Position numbers and translations under genes: made by a program
Shown: in pieces, positions 1 to 6,740 of the stretch
How positions within the stretch are numbered: the stretch's first letter is position 1
Layout: every line of letters begins with the position of its first letter
Notes under the pieces: generated by a model
The model's database searches: none
Seen by the model: the letters and a program-made list of their open reading frames with translations, nothing else
What the model was told of the DNA's origin: nothing
NCBI GenBank assembly: GCA_028866335.1
Contig: JAGWIL010000054.1
Span: forward strand, 1 to 9,250
DNA length: 9,250 nt
Reading direction: 5' to 3'
From: Rhodospirillales bacterium
Lineage (GTDB): Bacteria; Pseudomonadota; Alphaproteobacteria; Acetobacterales; Acetobacteraceae

Positions 1-144
1 GCCGCTGAAATAAGACAGGCAGGTTTGCAGCGCGTAAAGCGGGCTGGTGCCGATATCGCCATAGACCACGCCGAGGACGCCGATGATGGCGCTGAGCCGA
101 AGCTTTTCAGCCGCTCCGTGTGGTTGAACCGGGCTGGAGGACAT
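1..144 (-). CDS. kup: Kup-family potassium uptake protein, N-terminal 48 residues (gene cut by left window edge)
   Basis: Kup proteins are inner-membrane, proton-coupled K+ transporters of the KUP/HAK/KT family. Reading the minus strand from the ATG at 144 gives 48 codons open to the window edge. Residues 26-39 read VVYGDIGTSPLYAL, the signature of the first transmembrane segment of this family, preceded by a short hydrophilic N-terminus (residues 1-15) as usual. A Shine-Dalgarno-like AAGGA (plus positions 152-156) lies 7 nt upstream and supports the start. The family is normally over 600 residues, so more than 90% of the gene lies left of the window. It follows mltA in the same direction after a 69-bp gap containing a GC-rich hairpin, so it may be transcribed separately. 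Identification of the family is nearly certain from the signature; whether the full gene is intact cannot be seen. Confidence 0.9.
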   Translation of the reverse strand, partial: MSSSPVQPHGAAEKLRLSAIIGVLGVVYGDIGTSPLYALQTCLSYFSG

Positions 145-186
145 CAGTCATTCCTTATCGTCATCGTGGCAGGCTCTAGCTGTTTG

Positions 187-213
187 CCCCCGGCCGGACA
201 AGGCCGCCGGGGG
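187..213 (-). terminator. GC-rich hairpin after mltA, possible weak terminator
   Basis: Immediately after the mltA stop codon (TAA, 216-214 on the minus strand) lies a perfect 8-bp inverted repeat, CCCCCGGC (187-194) and GCCGGGGG (206-213), with an 11-nt loop. On the minus strand it is followed by CAAACAG and not by a run of T, so it is not a canonical intrinsic terminator. It may slow or stop transcription between mltA and kup, or protect the 3' end of the message. The structure is seen directly; its function is inferred. Confidence 0.4.
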
Positions 214-1314
214 TTAGGGTGAAGGCGTAGGCTTGGGTAGCAATAGGTATAACTGGCCGGGTTGGCGCATGGAGCCTGCGGTTTGCTCGGCATCCGGCCC
301 GGCGCCGAAGAAGATATCCGCCCGGTTGGGGCCGTGAATGCCGCCGCCGGTGTCCTGCGTGATGGTGAGCAGGTTCATGGCCGCGCCGGTTATGGGGTCT
401 GTGGTGGAGACAAAGAGCGGGGCACCGAGGGGCAAGACGGATTTGTCGATGGCGGTGGAACGCTCCGTGGTGAGCGGCACGCCGAGCGCGCCGGGTGCAC
501 CTTCATCTGCCGGTAATGCGCCGAGCGGGCGGAGGAAAACGTAGCGGGCGTTTTGTTCCATGACCGATTGGGCTTGATCCGGGTGGGATTTCAGCCAGGC
601 GGAGATGGATTGGTAGCTGACTTGATCTGGCTGGAGCGCGCCCATTTGTTCCAGCACGCGGCCGATGGGGGTGTAGGGTTGGCCGTTCTGGCCATCGAAG
701 CCGACGCGCAGGATGCTGCCATCAGGCAAGAGGATACGGCCAGAGCCCTGGATTTGGAGCATGAAGGCATCGACCGGGCTGGTGACATAGGCGGTGACCG
801 GGACTTTACGGTGGAGGGCCCCGGCATCGATCGCCGCGCGGGACATGCTGGCGAGGGATGCGGTGGCGGGCTTGGCGTAGAGCGGGACGTGATAGCCCGG
901 GCGCTCATTCTTCGAGCCGGGGACCTCGGGTTCGAAATAGCCGGTGATGAGTGCCTGGCCGGGGATCGCATAGGCGGTGAACCAGCTTGTGAAAAATTGC
1001 TGTGCGGCGGGGATGCTGCCCGGTGGAGTGGATTGGGCGGCTGTGCAGGCTGGTTGCCACAGCCCGGCCTGACCGGCGAGCTGTTGCGCGAGGCCGGAGC
1101 CGCCGAGGGGCGAGTCCGGTGGCATGAGCAGAATGGCCTTGCAGCTGGTGACGAAGCTGGCGAGGGCGGCGGCGGCGTTGTCCTGCTGCCAGCCGGGCAG
1201 TTGGGTGATGGGGAGCGCCTGCCCCGGTGGGGCATAAGCGCCGGTTTGAGGCTGCTGCTGGAGGCTGCAGGCGGCCAGAGCCAGGGTGGCGGCGAAAGTG
1301 AGACAGCGGCGCAT
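214..1314 (-). CDS. mltA: Membrane-bound lytic murein transglycosylase A (lipoprotein)
   Basis: MltA cleaves peptidoglycan glycan strands, forming 1,6-anhydro-muramic acid ends, on the periplasmic face of the outer membrane. The 366-residue protein starts with a lipoprotein signal, MRRCLTFAATLALAAC, whose lipobox is L13-A-A-C16. Ser17 at the +2 position predicts sorting to the outer membrane. The C-terminal 3D domain holds D321 (QDTGGGIHGP) and D333 (RADIFFGAG). By alignment with E. coli MltA (LDVGGAIKG then FDIYQG, catalytic Asp308), D333 is the expected catalytic acid, with one extra residue between the two Asp. The frame stays open upstream to 1644, but that part is antisense-like proline/serine/arginine-rich sequence inside timA; the lipobox fixes the start at 1314. 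The ATG is only 4 nt beyond the timA stop and lacks a Shine-Dalgarno sequence (TAACCCCATG), so translation is probably coupled to timA. Confidence 0.93.
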   Translation of the reverse strand: MRRCLTFAATLALAACSLQQQPQTGAYAPPGQALPITQLPGWQQDNAAAALASFVTSCKAILLMPPDSPLGGSGLAQQLAGQAGLWQPACTAAQSTPPGSIPAAQQFFTSWFTAYAIPGQALITGYFEPEVPGSKNERPGYHVPLYAKPATASLASMSRAAIDAGALHRKVPVTAYVTSPVDAFMLQIQGSGRILLPDGSILRVGFDGQNGQPYTPIGRVLEQMGALQPDQVSYQSISAWLKSHPDQAQSVMEQNARYVFLRPLGALPADEGAPGALGVPLTTERSTAIDKSVLPLGAPLFVSTTDPITGAAMNLLTITQDTGGGIHGPNRADIFFGAGPDAEQTAGSMRQPGQLYLLLPKPTPSP

Positions 1315-1318
1315 GGGG

Positions 1319-1999
1319 TTAACCGCTGCGTGCCGCCGAGAGCCGCCAGGCGGGGTCTTTGCCGCGCAGGTCGCGCTCGAAGGTCCAGATATCGCAGAGA
1401 TCGGCTTGTTCGTTTCCGCCGGGGGTGGGGTTGCCCGCCGGATCCAGCGTCTGGGTGGATTGGGCGGAGATGATACGGACAATGACGGCCGCGAGGTCCC
1501 CGGAAATTTCAGCGTCCTCAATCTCCGCCGAGAGGATGGATTTGATCTCGGTACGGGATTGCTCAGCCGTGCCGCCGCGCGCGGAAATGGCGGCCTCGAA
1601 GGTTTGGTAGACATGCGGGGTGAGCAGAGATTGCAGGGTTGCACGGTCCCCCGCCGAGAAGGCGGTGACGATGCGGCGAAACGAGACCTCAGCCTGGGTG
1701 AGGAATTCAGGCGGGTCGAACTGAGGGTCCCGGTTGACGATCTGCATCAGGCGTTGGCCGAGGGCTGATTGCGGGTCTGGTATGGAGCGGCCAGGCGCTG
1801 AGGCGGGCGAAACCCGGCCTTCTATAACCGGACCAGGCTGGAAGCTAGGCGCTGCGCCCGGGTTGAGCGGCGGTTTTTCGAACCCGACGCGTTTGCCCAG
1901 GACCGAGCGCAGGCGAAGGACAAGAAAGAGCGCGATGCCCGCGAAAATGACCAGGACGACGGGAAAACCGCCGAGGGATTGGAGTGCGTTAGCGGCCAC
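1319..1999 (-). CDS. timA: Tim44/TimA-family inner-membrane protein
   Basis: This 226-residue protein has one N-terminal transmembrane segment (about residues 12-28, rich in V, L, I and F), then LRSVLGKRVGFEKPP, a proline-rich linker, and a C-terminal Tim44-like domain (about residues 85-226). The domain includes the helix with LTQAEVSFRRIVTAFSAGD, the stretch LLTPHVYQTFEAAI, and a final DIWTFERDL...PAWRLSAARSG, which is typical of bacterial Tim44-like proteins. The mitochondrial relative tethers Hsp70 to the import channel; the bacterial role is not well defined. The start is a GTG at 1999, supported by GAGG six nt upstream (plus 2006-2009). The open frame continues to 2743 but reads as arginine-rich shadow of the opposite genes. 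Linkage to mltA is a recurrent alphaproteobacterial arrangement (often also with secB or an Smr gene, neither seen here). Family call is good; start is likely. Confidence 0.87.
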   Translation of the reverse strand: MAANALQSLGGFPVVLVIFAGIALFLVLRLRSVLGKRVGFEKPPLNPGAAPSFQPGPVIEGRVSPASAPGRSIPDPQSALGQRLMQIVNRDPQFDPPEFLTQAEVSFRRIVTAFSAGDRATLQSLLTPHVYQTFEAAISARGGTAEQSRTEIKSILSAEIEDAEISGDLAAVIVRIISAQSTQTLDPAGNPTPGGNEQADLCDIWTFERDLRGKDPAWRLSAARSG

Positions 2000-2149
2000 G
2001 GTTATCCTCAGTTCATGCTTAGACTGGCGCAACGTGCCCCGCGATGCAAGCCAAGGGGGCGAAATTGGACCAGGTGCCTGTTGGCGCGGGGCCAGACATA
2101 TGTTGCAATGGGGCAGGCCGGCAAGCCGGACCATGTTGAGGGAAGTTTC
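2000..2149. promoter_or_regulatory. Divergent intergenic region between timA and the histidine phosphatase gene
   Basis: These 150 bp separate two divergently read genes and must hold both promoters. A weak rightward candidate is TTGGCG (2081-2086), 17 bp, TGCAAT (2104-2109), each box matching the sigma-70 consensus at four of six bases. No convincing leftward promoter is seen. A 12-bp palindrome CCGGC-aa-GCCGG (2118-2129) lies 20 bp before the phosphatase ATG and could form a small hairpin in its leader or be an operator. The frame of the phosphatase is open across the region, but the sequence reads unlike protein. Confidence 0.35.
2006..2009 (-). promoter_or_regulatory. Ribosome binding site fixing the GTG start of timA
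   Basis: On the minus strand GAGG is followed by six bases and then GTG at 1999. No ATG or better spaced site occurs at the beginning of the transmembrane segment, so this motif decides the start codon of the Tim44-like gene. Confidence 0.6.
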
Positions 2150-2704
2150 ATGTTTCTGCTGCGCCATGGGCAAAGCTATTTTAATTTGCATTTTACCGAG
2201 ACGCGGCGCGACCCCGGCATTGAGGACCCTGAGCTGACGGAGCTGGGCCATGCCCAGGCGCAAGCAGCAGCGGAGGAGCTGGCGGGGGCCGGGATTACGC
2301 GCGTGATTGTGTCGCCTTATCTGCGGGCGTTGCAGACGGCGCAGCCGTTCCGGGCGCTGCCGGGGGTGAGCGTGGAGGTAATGCACGAAGTGCGCGAGCG
2401 GACAGCGTTTGCGTGTGATATCGGCAGCGCCCCGGATGTGCTTGCCGCCCGGTTTCCGCATCACGAATTTGGGCATTTGCCGGACCAGTGGTGGCATGAA
2501 AGCCTGGAAAGCGAGGCGGAGACAGTGGCCAGGGCGGATGCGTTCAGGGCCGAGATGCGGCGGCGCAAGGATGAACAGACGACACTGCTGGTGAGCCATT
2601 GGGGGTTTATTCTGGCGCTGACCGGAATCTCCGTTGGGAATGGCGAATGGTTGGAGTTTCATCCCGCGACACCGAGGCCGACGCGGATAAGCTGGCGGCA
2701 TTGA
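2150..2704 (+). CDS. Histidine phosphatase (phosphoglycerate-mutase-like superfamily)
   Basis: A cytosolic enzyme of 184 residues from the branch-1 histidine phosphatase superfamily, which transfers phosphate through a phosphohistidine. The catalytic motif RHG is at residues 5-7 (LLRHGQS, nucleophile His6). The phosphate-pocket Arg59 lies in SPYLRALQTA, the probable acid Glu80 in MHEVRER, and the second catalytic His150 in LLVSHWGF. All expected active-site residues are therefore present. The substrate cannot be told: similar small proteins include phosphoglycerate mutases, sugar-phosphate and nucleotide phosphatases. The start at 2150 puts the RHG motif at the extreme N-terminus, as is normal, and has GAGGGAAG just upstream (2138-2145); longer in-frame starts such as 2015 would add unrelated sequence. 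It is the first gene of a compact three-gene plus-strand operon; the next ATG is 11 nt beyond its stop. Confidence 0.88.
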   Translation: MFLLRHGQSYFNLHFTETRRDPGIEDPELTELGHAQAQAAAEELAGAGITRVIVSPYLRALQTAQPFRALPGVSVEVMHEVRERTAFACDIGSAPDVLAARFPHHEFGHLPDQWWHESLESEAETVARADAFRAEMRRRKDEQTTLLVSHWGFILALTGISVGNGEWLEFHPATPRPTRISWRH

Positions 2705-2715
2705 GCGAGGCGCGC

Positions 2716-3480
2716 ATGGGATTGCTGCAAGAGGGGGAGGCACCGGTTTATGAATTGCTGCGCGAAGCCGGCGAGAGCCCGTTTTTGCTGACGGCGGACC
2801 ATGCGGGACGGCTGATTCCGCGCGCGCTGGGGGATTTGGGCGTGAGCGCCGCGGAGATGGACCGGCATATCGCCTGGGATATTGGCATTGCGGGGGTAAC
2901 GCGGCGCTTGAGCGAGGCGCTGGATGCCACGGCGATTTTGCAGAATTATTCGCGGCTGGTGATTGACTGCAACCGCAACCCTGTTTGGGCCAGCGCGTTT
3001 CCCGAAATGAGCGAGGCGACGAGGGTTCCTGGCAATGAAGGGCTGGACGAGGCGGGAAAGGCCGCGCGTCGGGCGGCGATTTTTGACCCCTACCATGGCG
3101 CGATTGGGCGGTTGGTAGCGGCGCGGGCGCGGCGCGTGTATGTGGCGATGCACAGCTTTACGCCGGTTTATCTGGCAGAGGCGCGGCCGATGCAGGTGGC
3201 GGTTTTGTATAACCGTAGCCCCCGGCTTTCTAAGATTCTGGCTGAGCTGTTCCGGGAAGAAGGCGGGCTGGTGGTGGGGGAGAACGCGCCCTACCGCGTG
3301 AGTGACGAGACCGATTATGGCGTGCCGGTTCATGCCGAGGGAAACGGACTTGATTATCTGGAAATCGAGATACGGCAGGATTTGATTGCCCAGGAAGCAG
3401 GGCAAGTGGAGTGGGCGGCGCGGCTGGCGCGACTGTTGCCCGAGGCGTTGAAGACATTGGATGTGGAGATTTTGGCGTGA
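2716..3480 (+). CDS. N-formylglutamate amidohydrolase-family protein
   Basis: This 254-residue protein matches the N-formylglutamate amidohydrolase (HutG-type) family of metal-dependent amidohydrolases. Recognised motifs are LLTADHAGRLIP (His29, probable metal ligand region), HIAWDIG (51-57), SRLVIDCNRNP (79-89), PYHGAI (125-130), MHSFTP (145-150, His146) and LEIEIRQDLI near the C-terminus. The family enzyme hydrolyses N-formyl-L-glutamate to formate and glutamate in histidine breakdown. No other hut gene is present here, so the true substrate is open and may be another N-acyl amino acid. The chosen ATG at 2716 has GAGCGAGG upstream (2703-2710). A TTG at 2701, overlapping the phosphatase stop, is an alternative that adds five residues. 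The stop overlaps the glycosyltransferase start by 4 nt, indicating translational coupling. Confidence 0.84.
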   Translation: MGLLQEGEAPVYELLREAGESPFLLTADHAGRLIPRALGDLGVSAAEMDRHIAWDIGIAGVTRRLSEALDATAILQNYSRLVIDCNRNPVWASAFPEMSEATRVPGNEGLDEAGKAARRAAIFDPYHGAIGRLVAARARRVYVAMHSFTPVYLAEARPMQVAVLYNRSPRLSKILAELFREEGGLVVGENAPYRVSDETDYGVPVHAEGNGLDYLEIEIRQDLIAQEAGQVEWAARLARLLPEALKTLDVEILA

Positions 3481-6005
3481 AAAATTCCAGGGCAAGAGCG
3501 GAGACGACGCGCAAGGAGCGCAAGCTGCTGTGCTTTCTGGACCAGACGGATAAGGCCGAGATTGGCGGCTGGGCAGTGGATTTCGACAAGCCCGCCGAGA
3601 GCCTGAAAATGCGCGTGATGATAGACGACGCGATTGAGGCGGTGGTGAGCTGCGACCTGCACCGCGATGACAGCCGGTTGGTGAACCTGGCGAATAGCCG
3701 GATTGGGTTCAGCTACCGCATACCGGAGCGGTATTGGGACGGGGTGCGCCACGTGCTGCGCTTTATGACGCTGGACGGAGTGGCGTTGCCGATAAGCTCA
3801 CGCGCCGGGGGTGCGGTTGAGCAATACAGCTTTGTGCTGGAAAAGCCGGTGCGGCTGATGGCCGTGGTGGATGGCATGGTGGACGGGCTGATCCAGGGCT
3901 GGGCGCTGCGGGTGGATGACAAAGCTGGCACCAAATTGGGTGGCGTGCGCGTGCTGGTGACGCATGACGGCCAGCCAGTGGCAACATTGTTGGCGGACCA
4001 GTTCAGGGGTGATGTGGCGACCGCCGTGGATGGCGACGCGGCTTGCGGCTTTGCGTTTGCCCCACCGCCGGAGCTGCGCCGCCGCGACCGGGTGACGCTG
4101 AAATTTTTTGCCCTGCCGGAGCGAGAGGAGCTGAATGGCAGCCCGTTAGAGATAAGTTTTCCGGGGGATTCGGCCAGGGAGAAGATAGAGGCGCTGATTA
4201 AGCGGACGGATGAGCTGTTTAGTTTTGCGTATCATTTAAAGAAGGAATTGAAGGCGGCGATTCCGAGGGAGCGGTTTTTGCTGGCGGATTATCCGCGCTG
4301 GGCGCTGGAGGCGCGGCCTTTGGCCCTGCCCCGCGCCAGAGCGCGCTATGGGGCGAGCGATGTGGCGGGCACCAAGGTTTCAGTGATTTGCCCGGTTTAC
4401 CGGCCCGGTGTGGGGGATTTTCTGGCGGCCGTGGACAGCGTGCGGGCGCAGACCCACGAGGATTGGGAGTTGCTGCTGATTGACGATGCCGGAGGCGATG
4501 CCACGCTGACGGCGGTGATGAAGGATTTGGCGGCGCAGGAGCCGCGCATAAAGCTGCTGCCGCGCAAGAAGAATGGCGGCATTGCCAGGGCTACCAATGA
4601 TGGGTTGAAGGCGGCGAAGGGGGATTTTATCGCCTTCTTTGACCATGATGATTTGCTGGAGCCCGGCGCGCTGGAGATTATGCTGCTGGCCCAGGCGGCG
4701 ACGGGGGCGAAGCTGCTTTATTCCGACGAGGACAAGGTGGAACGCGGCGGAGCGTTAAGCGAGCCGCATTTCAAACCGGATTTCAACCATCGGTTCCTGC
4801 TGGATATTAACTATATCTGCCATCTGGTGATGGTGGAGGCGAAGACGCTGCGCGCGGCGGGCGGGTTGGACCCGGAGATGGATGGCGCGCAGGACCATGA
4901 TTTGCTGCTGCGGCTGGTGGAGGGGTTGGAGCCGGAGCAGGTTCATCACGTGGCGGAGATTTTGTACCATTGGCGCAAGACCGCGAGCTCAACCGCCGCG
5001 GCGGGGACGACCGCGAAGCCGAAGGCGGGGCTGGCCGGGGCCAAGGCGGTTGCGGCGCATCTAGAGCGGCGGGGGTTGCCAGCGAAGGTGGAGCCGCGCG
5101 GAAGCCTGACCTGTTACAAGGTGGATTGGAAGTTTCCGGCGGCGCGGGTGAAGAAAGCCGGGGTTTCGATTTTAATTCCGTACCGCGACCATGTGGAGAT
5201 GACGCAGGAATGTGTGGACGCGATAAGGGCGCACACCAAAGGGGTGAGCTACGAGATTATTCTGCTGGATAACTGGTCCACCACGCCGGAGGCGGAACGG
5301 TTTGCGGCGGCGCAGGCGAATATTGAGGGCACGCGGGTGCTGCGGATTGCCGAGCCATTTAATTATTCGCGCATCAATAACATCGGCGTGCAGGCGGCGA
5401 AACATGAGTTTCTGCTGTTTATGAATAACGATGTGTTTGTGGATGAGGCGGGGTGGCTGCGGCGGATGTTGGATGAGGCGCTGGCCGATGACGCTGTGGG
5501 CGCGGTGGGGGCAAAGCTGCTCTACGAGGACGGAACGGTGCAACATGCCGGTGTGGTGCTGGGGGTTGGCGGGGTGGCGGACCATGCCTTCCGGGGCCTT
5601 GGCGCTGAAGCGCCGGGTTATATGGCGCACGCAATTGCCGCGCAGGAGGTTTCAGCCGTGACGGCGGCTTGTATGCTGGTGCGGCGAGCCGCTTTTGAAG
5701 CGGTGGGCGGATTTGATGAGCGCGAGCTTTCCGTTGCCTTCAACGATGTGGATTTATGTGTGAAGTTACGCATGGCCGGGATGAAGATAATCTACATGCC
5801 CGATACGGTGGCGGAACACCGGGAAAGTGTGAGCCGTGGCGATGATTTCGACCACGCCAAGCTGGCGCGGTTTATGTTAGAAAACGAGGTGATGCGGCAG
5901 CGCCACGAGGCGGTGCTGGCGAAGGATCCTTATTATAACACGAATTTTTCACGTGAGGGTGGGGTATACCGGGAGTTGCGGTTATTGCAACCTCGGGAGG
6001 AGTAG
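3477..6005 (+). CDS. Large glycosyltransferase with two GT2 domains
   Basis: An 842-residue protein, probably cytosolic or membrane-peripheral, that would add two sugars in O-antigen, capsule or other surface-polysaccharide synthesis. The first GT2 domain starts near residue 301 (VSVICPVYRPG) and shows DDAGGD, the metal-binding FFDHDD (about 387-392), YSDEDK and AQDHDLLLRL. The second starts near 562 (GVSILIPYRD) and shows LDNWST (about 597), FMNNDV (about 650) and FNDVDLCVKL (about 755-764), then VAEHRESVSRG. Both have intact DxD-like and acid motifs, so both may be active. Residues 17-240 form two similar beta-rich segments, each with a G-W-A motif (GGWAVD at 30-35, QGWALRVDD near 140), of unknown function. 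The start is a GTG at 3477 overlapping the preceding TGA, with GGAG eight nt upstream (3465-3468). Donor and acceptor sugars cannot be inferred. Confidence 0.92.
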   Translation: MKNSRARAETTRKERKLLCFLDQTDKAEIGGWAVDFDKPAESLKMRVMIDDAIEAVVSCDLHRDDSRLVNLANSRIGFSYRIPERYWDGVRHVLRFMTLDGVALPISSRAGGAVEQYSFVLEKPVRLMAVVDGMVDGLIQGWALRVDDKAGTKLGGVRVLVTHDGQPVATLLADQFRGDVATAVDGDAACGFAFAPPPELRRRDRVTLKFFALPEREELNGSPLEISFPGDSAREKIEALIKRTDELFSFAYHLKKELKAAIPRERFLLADYPRWALEARPLALPRARARYGASDVAGTKVSVICPVYRPGVGDFLAAVDSVRAQTHEDWELLLIDDAGGDATLTAVMKDLAAQEPRIKLLPRKKNGGIARATNDGLKAAKGDFIAFFDHDDLLEPGALEIMLLAQAATGAKLLYSDEDKVERGGALSEPHFKPDFNHRFLLDINYICHLVMVEAKTLRAAGGLDPEMDGAQDHDLLLRLVEGLEPEQVHHVAEILYHWRKTASSTAAAGTTAKPKAGLAGAKAVAAHLERRGLPAKVEPRGSLTCYKVDWKFPAARVKKAGVSILIPYRDHVEMTQECVDAIRAHTKGVSYEIILLDNWSTTPEAERFAAAQANIEGTRVLRIAEPFNYSRINNIGVQAAKHEFLLFMNNDVFVDEAGWLRRMLDEALADDAVGAVGAKLLYEDGTVQHAGVVLGVGGVADHAFRGLGAEAPGYMAHAIAAQEVSAVTAACMLVRRAAFEAVGGFDERELSVAFNDVDLCVKLRMAGMKIIYMPDTVAEHRESVSRGDDFDHAKLARFMLENEVMRQRHEAVLAKDPYYNTNFSREGGVYRELRLLQPREE

Positions 6006-6017
6006 GCGCTTTTTCGC

Positions 6018-6350
6018 TTAACTCCGCGCCAGACGGCGGGCGGTGAGCAGAAGCATTCTGCGGTCTTCTGTTGAGCAGGCGCGGTAAAGCCGCATGAGGG
6101 CGAGTTCGTCGCCCAACAGGGAGCCGGTTTCACCAGAAACCAAGTAACCCAGCGAAGTATTTAAAGTCTTCGCGATTTTCTCCATATTTTCCCGGATTTG
6201 CCCGGCGCGATCGGTCTCCCACTGCGCGATGGCGGAGCGGGAGACGTGCAGCCTGTCCGCAAATTCATCCTGTGTCATACCGGCTGCGAGGCGCAGTGCC
6301 CGGATTCTTGCCCCAACGGTTTCTGCGGGGGGCTGTTTCTTAGATGCCAT
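6018..6350 (-). CDS. XRE-family helix-turn-helix repressor, phage CI/Cro-like
   Basis: A 110-residue DNA-binding protein. The HTH_3 domain spans about residues 13-68: IRALRLAAGMTQDEFADRL, then the recognition helix region VSRSAIAQWETDR (36-48) and a third part ending in SLGYLVSGE. The C-terminal helix pair (DELALMRLYRACSTEDRRMLLLTARRLA) resembles the dimerisation tail of short prophage repressors. There is no S24/LexA-type peptidase domain, so RecA-stimulated self-cleavage is not expected. The gene is convergent with the glycosyltransferase (12-bp gap) and divergent from the phage operon, the classical position of a lysogeny repressor. Its start at 6350 has no strong Shine-Dalgarno sequence; a possible promoter would make the message leaderless. 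It probably controls its own promoter and the rightward one through the repeated CTAAC sites. Confidence 0.9.
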   Translation of the reverse strand: MASKKQPPAETVGARIRALRLAAGMTQDEFADRLHVSRSAIAQWETDRAGQIRENMEKIAKTLNTSLGYLVSGETGSLLGDELALMRLYRACSTEDRRMLLLTARRLARS

Positions 6351-6356
6351 ACAGCC

Positions 6357-6384
6357 ACTCTAACACGACAAGTTGCGAACTCAA
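6357..6384 (-). promoter_or_regulatory. Possible leaderless promoter of the repressor gene
   Basis: On the minus strand TTGAGT (6384-6379), a 16-bp spacer and TAGAGT (6362-6357) each match the sigma-70 boxes at four of six bases. The -10 would end 6 nt before the repressor ATG at 6350, so transcription would start at or next to the ATG, as for lambda cI from PRM. A CTAAC half-site (6360-6364) overlaps the -10. This is inference from weak matches. Confidence 0.35.
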
Positions 6385-6396
6385 TGTTAGTATTTC

Positions 6397-6425
6397 TTGA
6401 CGTGTTTGGTTAGTCTGTCTAACAT
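6397..6425 (+). promoter_or_regulatory. Rightward promoter of the phage operon
   Basis: TTGACG (6397-6402, five of six consensus bases), an exact 17-bp spacer, and TAACAT (6420-6425, four of six) form a good sigma-70-like promoter. Transcription would start near 6432, giving a leader of about 18 nt to the ATG at 6450. The -10 box lies within the perfect operator-like palindrome at 6409-6423, so a bound repressor would block it. Confidence 0.62.
6409..6423. promoter_or_regulatory. Operator-like palindrome GTTAG-N5-CTAAC in the switch region
   Basis: GTTAG (6409-6413), TCTGT, CTAAC (6419-6423) is a perfect inverted repeat with half-site centres 10 bp apart, the geometry expected for a dimeric HTH repressor. 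Two single half-sites lie nearby: CTAAC at 6360-6364, beside the repressor start, and GTTAG at 6386-6390, next to the rightward -35. The arrangement suggests that the divergent XRE repressor binds here and controls both promoters. Binding itself is inferred. Confidence 0.58.
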
Positions 6426-6439
6426 TACGCCGAACGGAT

Positions 6440-6444
6440 GGAGG
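6440..6444 (+). promoter_or_regulatory. Ribosome binding site deciding the 6450 start
   Basis: GGAGG sits five nt before the ATG at 6450. The upstream in-frame ATG at 6438 overlaps this motif, has no site of its own and would leave a leader of only about 6 nt from the predicted promoter. The second ATG is therefore preferred. Confidence 0.6.
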
Positions 6445-6449
6445 ATGAG

Positions 6450-6740
6450 ATGCCGCAGGCAAGGGTTTGGACGCAGATAGCCGACCGGGTGATTGTGGAT
6501 ATGCGCCAAGGCGGGGCGACGTGGGCGGCGATTGGCAAGGAGCTGGGGCTTTCCAGAAATACAATTATTGAGCGGGGCCGGCGGTTGAAGGCCGTGTTGC
6601 CGCTGCGTCCGGCACCCGTGATGAAAAGCAGGGATGAGGACGGGTTGGACGACCCTAACAGGGCGCCATTGCGGGCAGGCCACCCGCTGACCTGGGGGCT
6701 ACTGACCGATGCGCCGTTTCCTGAAGGAGAAGAGGTATGA
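6450..6740 (+). CDS. Small helix-turn-helix protein, GcrA-like N-terminus
   Basis: A 96-residue protein, first gene of the rightward phage operon. Residues 6-46 read as a compact DNA-binding domain: VWTQIADRVIVDMRQGG, then ATWAAIGKELGLSRNTIIERGRRL, in which 23-46 form the helix-turn-helix with SRNTIIERGRR as the probable recognition helix. The pattern (Trp near the N-terminus, then AIG..LG.SRN..I.R..RL) recalls GcrA-type and sigma region-4-like domains, but that relation is by pattern only. The rest (47-96) is proline-rich and probably unstructured. The position matches that of a Cro or early activator. The start at 6450 rests on GGAGG at 6440-6444; the longer start at 6438 adds four residues. 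Its stop overlaps the next ATG (ATGA at 6737-6740), so the two are translationally coupled. No target can be named. Confidence 0.72.
   Translation: MPQARVWTQIADRVIVDMRQGGATWAAIGKELGLSRNTIIERGRRLKAVLPLRPAPVMKSRDEDGLDDPNRAPLRAGHPLTWGLLTDAPFPEGEEV

Noticed and set aside
553..1473. A 306-residue open frame on the plus strand opposite mltA and timA
   Set aside because: It is antisense to two clear genes, is rich in Gly, Arg and Ala as expected from GC-rich complementary codons, and shows no domain motif.
2000..2743. N-terminal extension of the Tim44-like protein up to 2743
   Set aside because: The extension is Arg/Pro-rich antisense of the phosphatase gene. The GTG at 1999 with GAGG six nt upstream fits the membrane segment.
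2659..3495. A 278-residue open frame on the minus strand opposite the amidohydrolase gene
   Set aside because: It is the complement of a gene with clear family motifs. Its Arg/Pro/Gln/His-rich composition is the usual antisense pattern.
5172..5630. Minus-strand open frame of 152 codons inside the glycosyltransferase gene
   Set aside because: It lies wholly within the second GT2 domain, which has all its motifs, and has no recognisable feature of its own.
6001..6025. Terminator or attachment site in the 12-bp gap between the glycosyltransferase and the repressor gene
   Set aside because: Only a short imperfect pairing around a run of T is present, and no direct repeat partner lies in the window, so neither can be supported.
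6655..6660. Further CTAACA copies at 6655-6660 and 8608-8613 as extra operators
   Set aside because: Both lack a matching GTTAG arm at the right distance. One is inside coding sequence and the other overlaps the terL stop codon; single hexamers are expected by chance.
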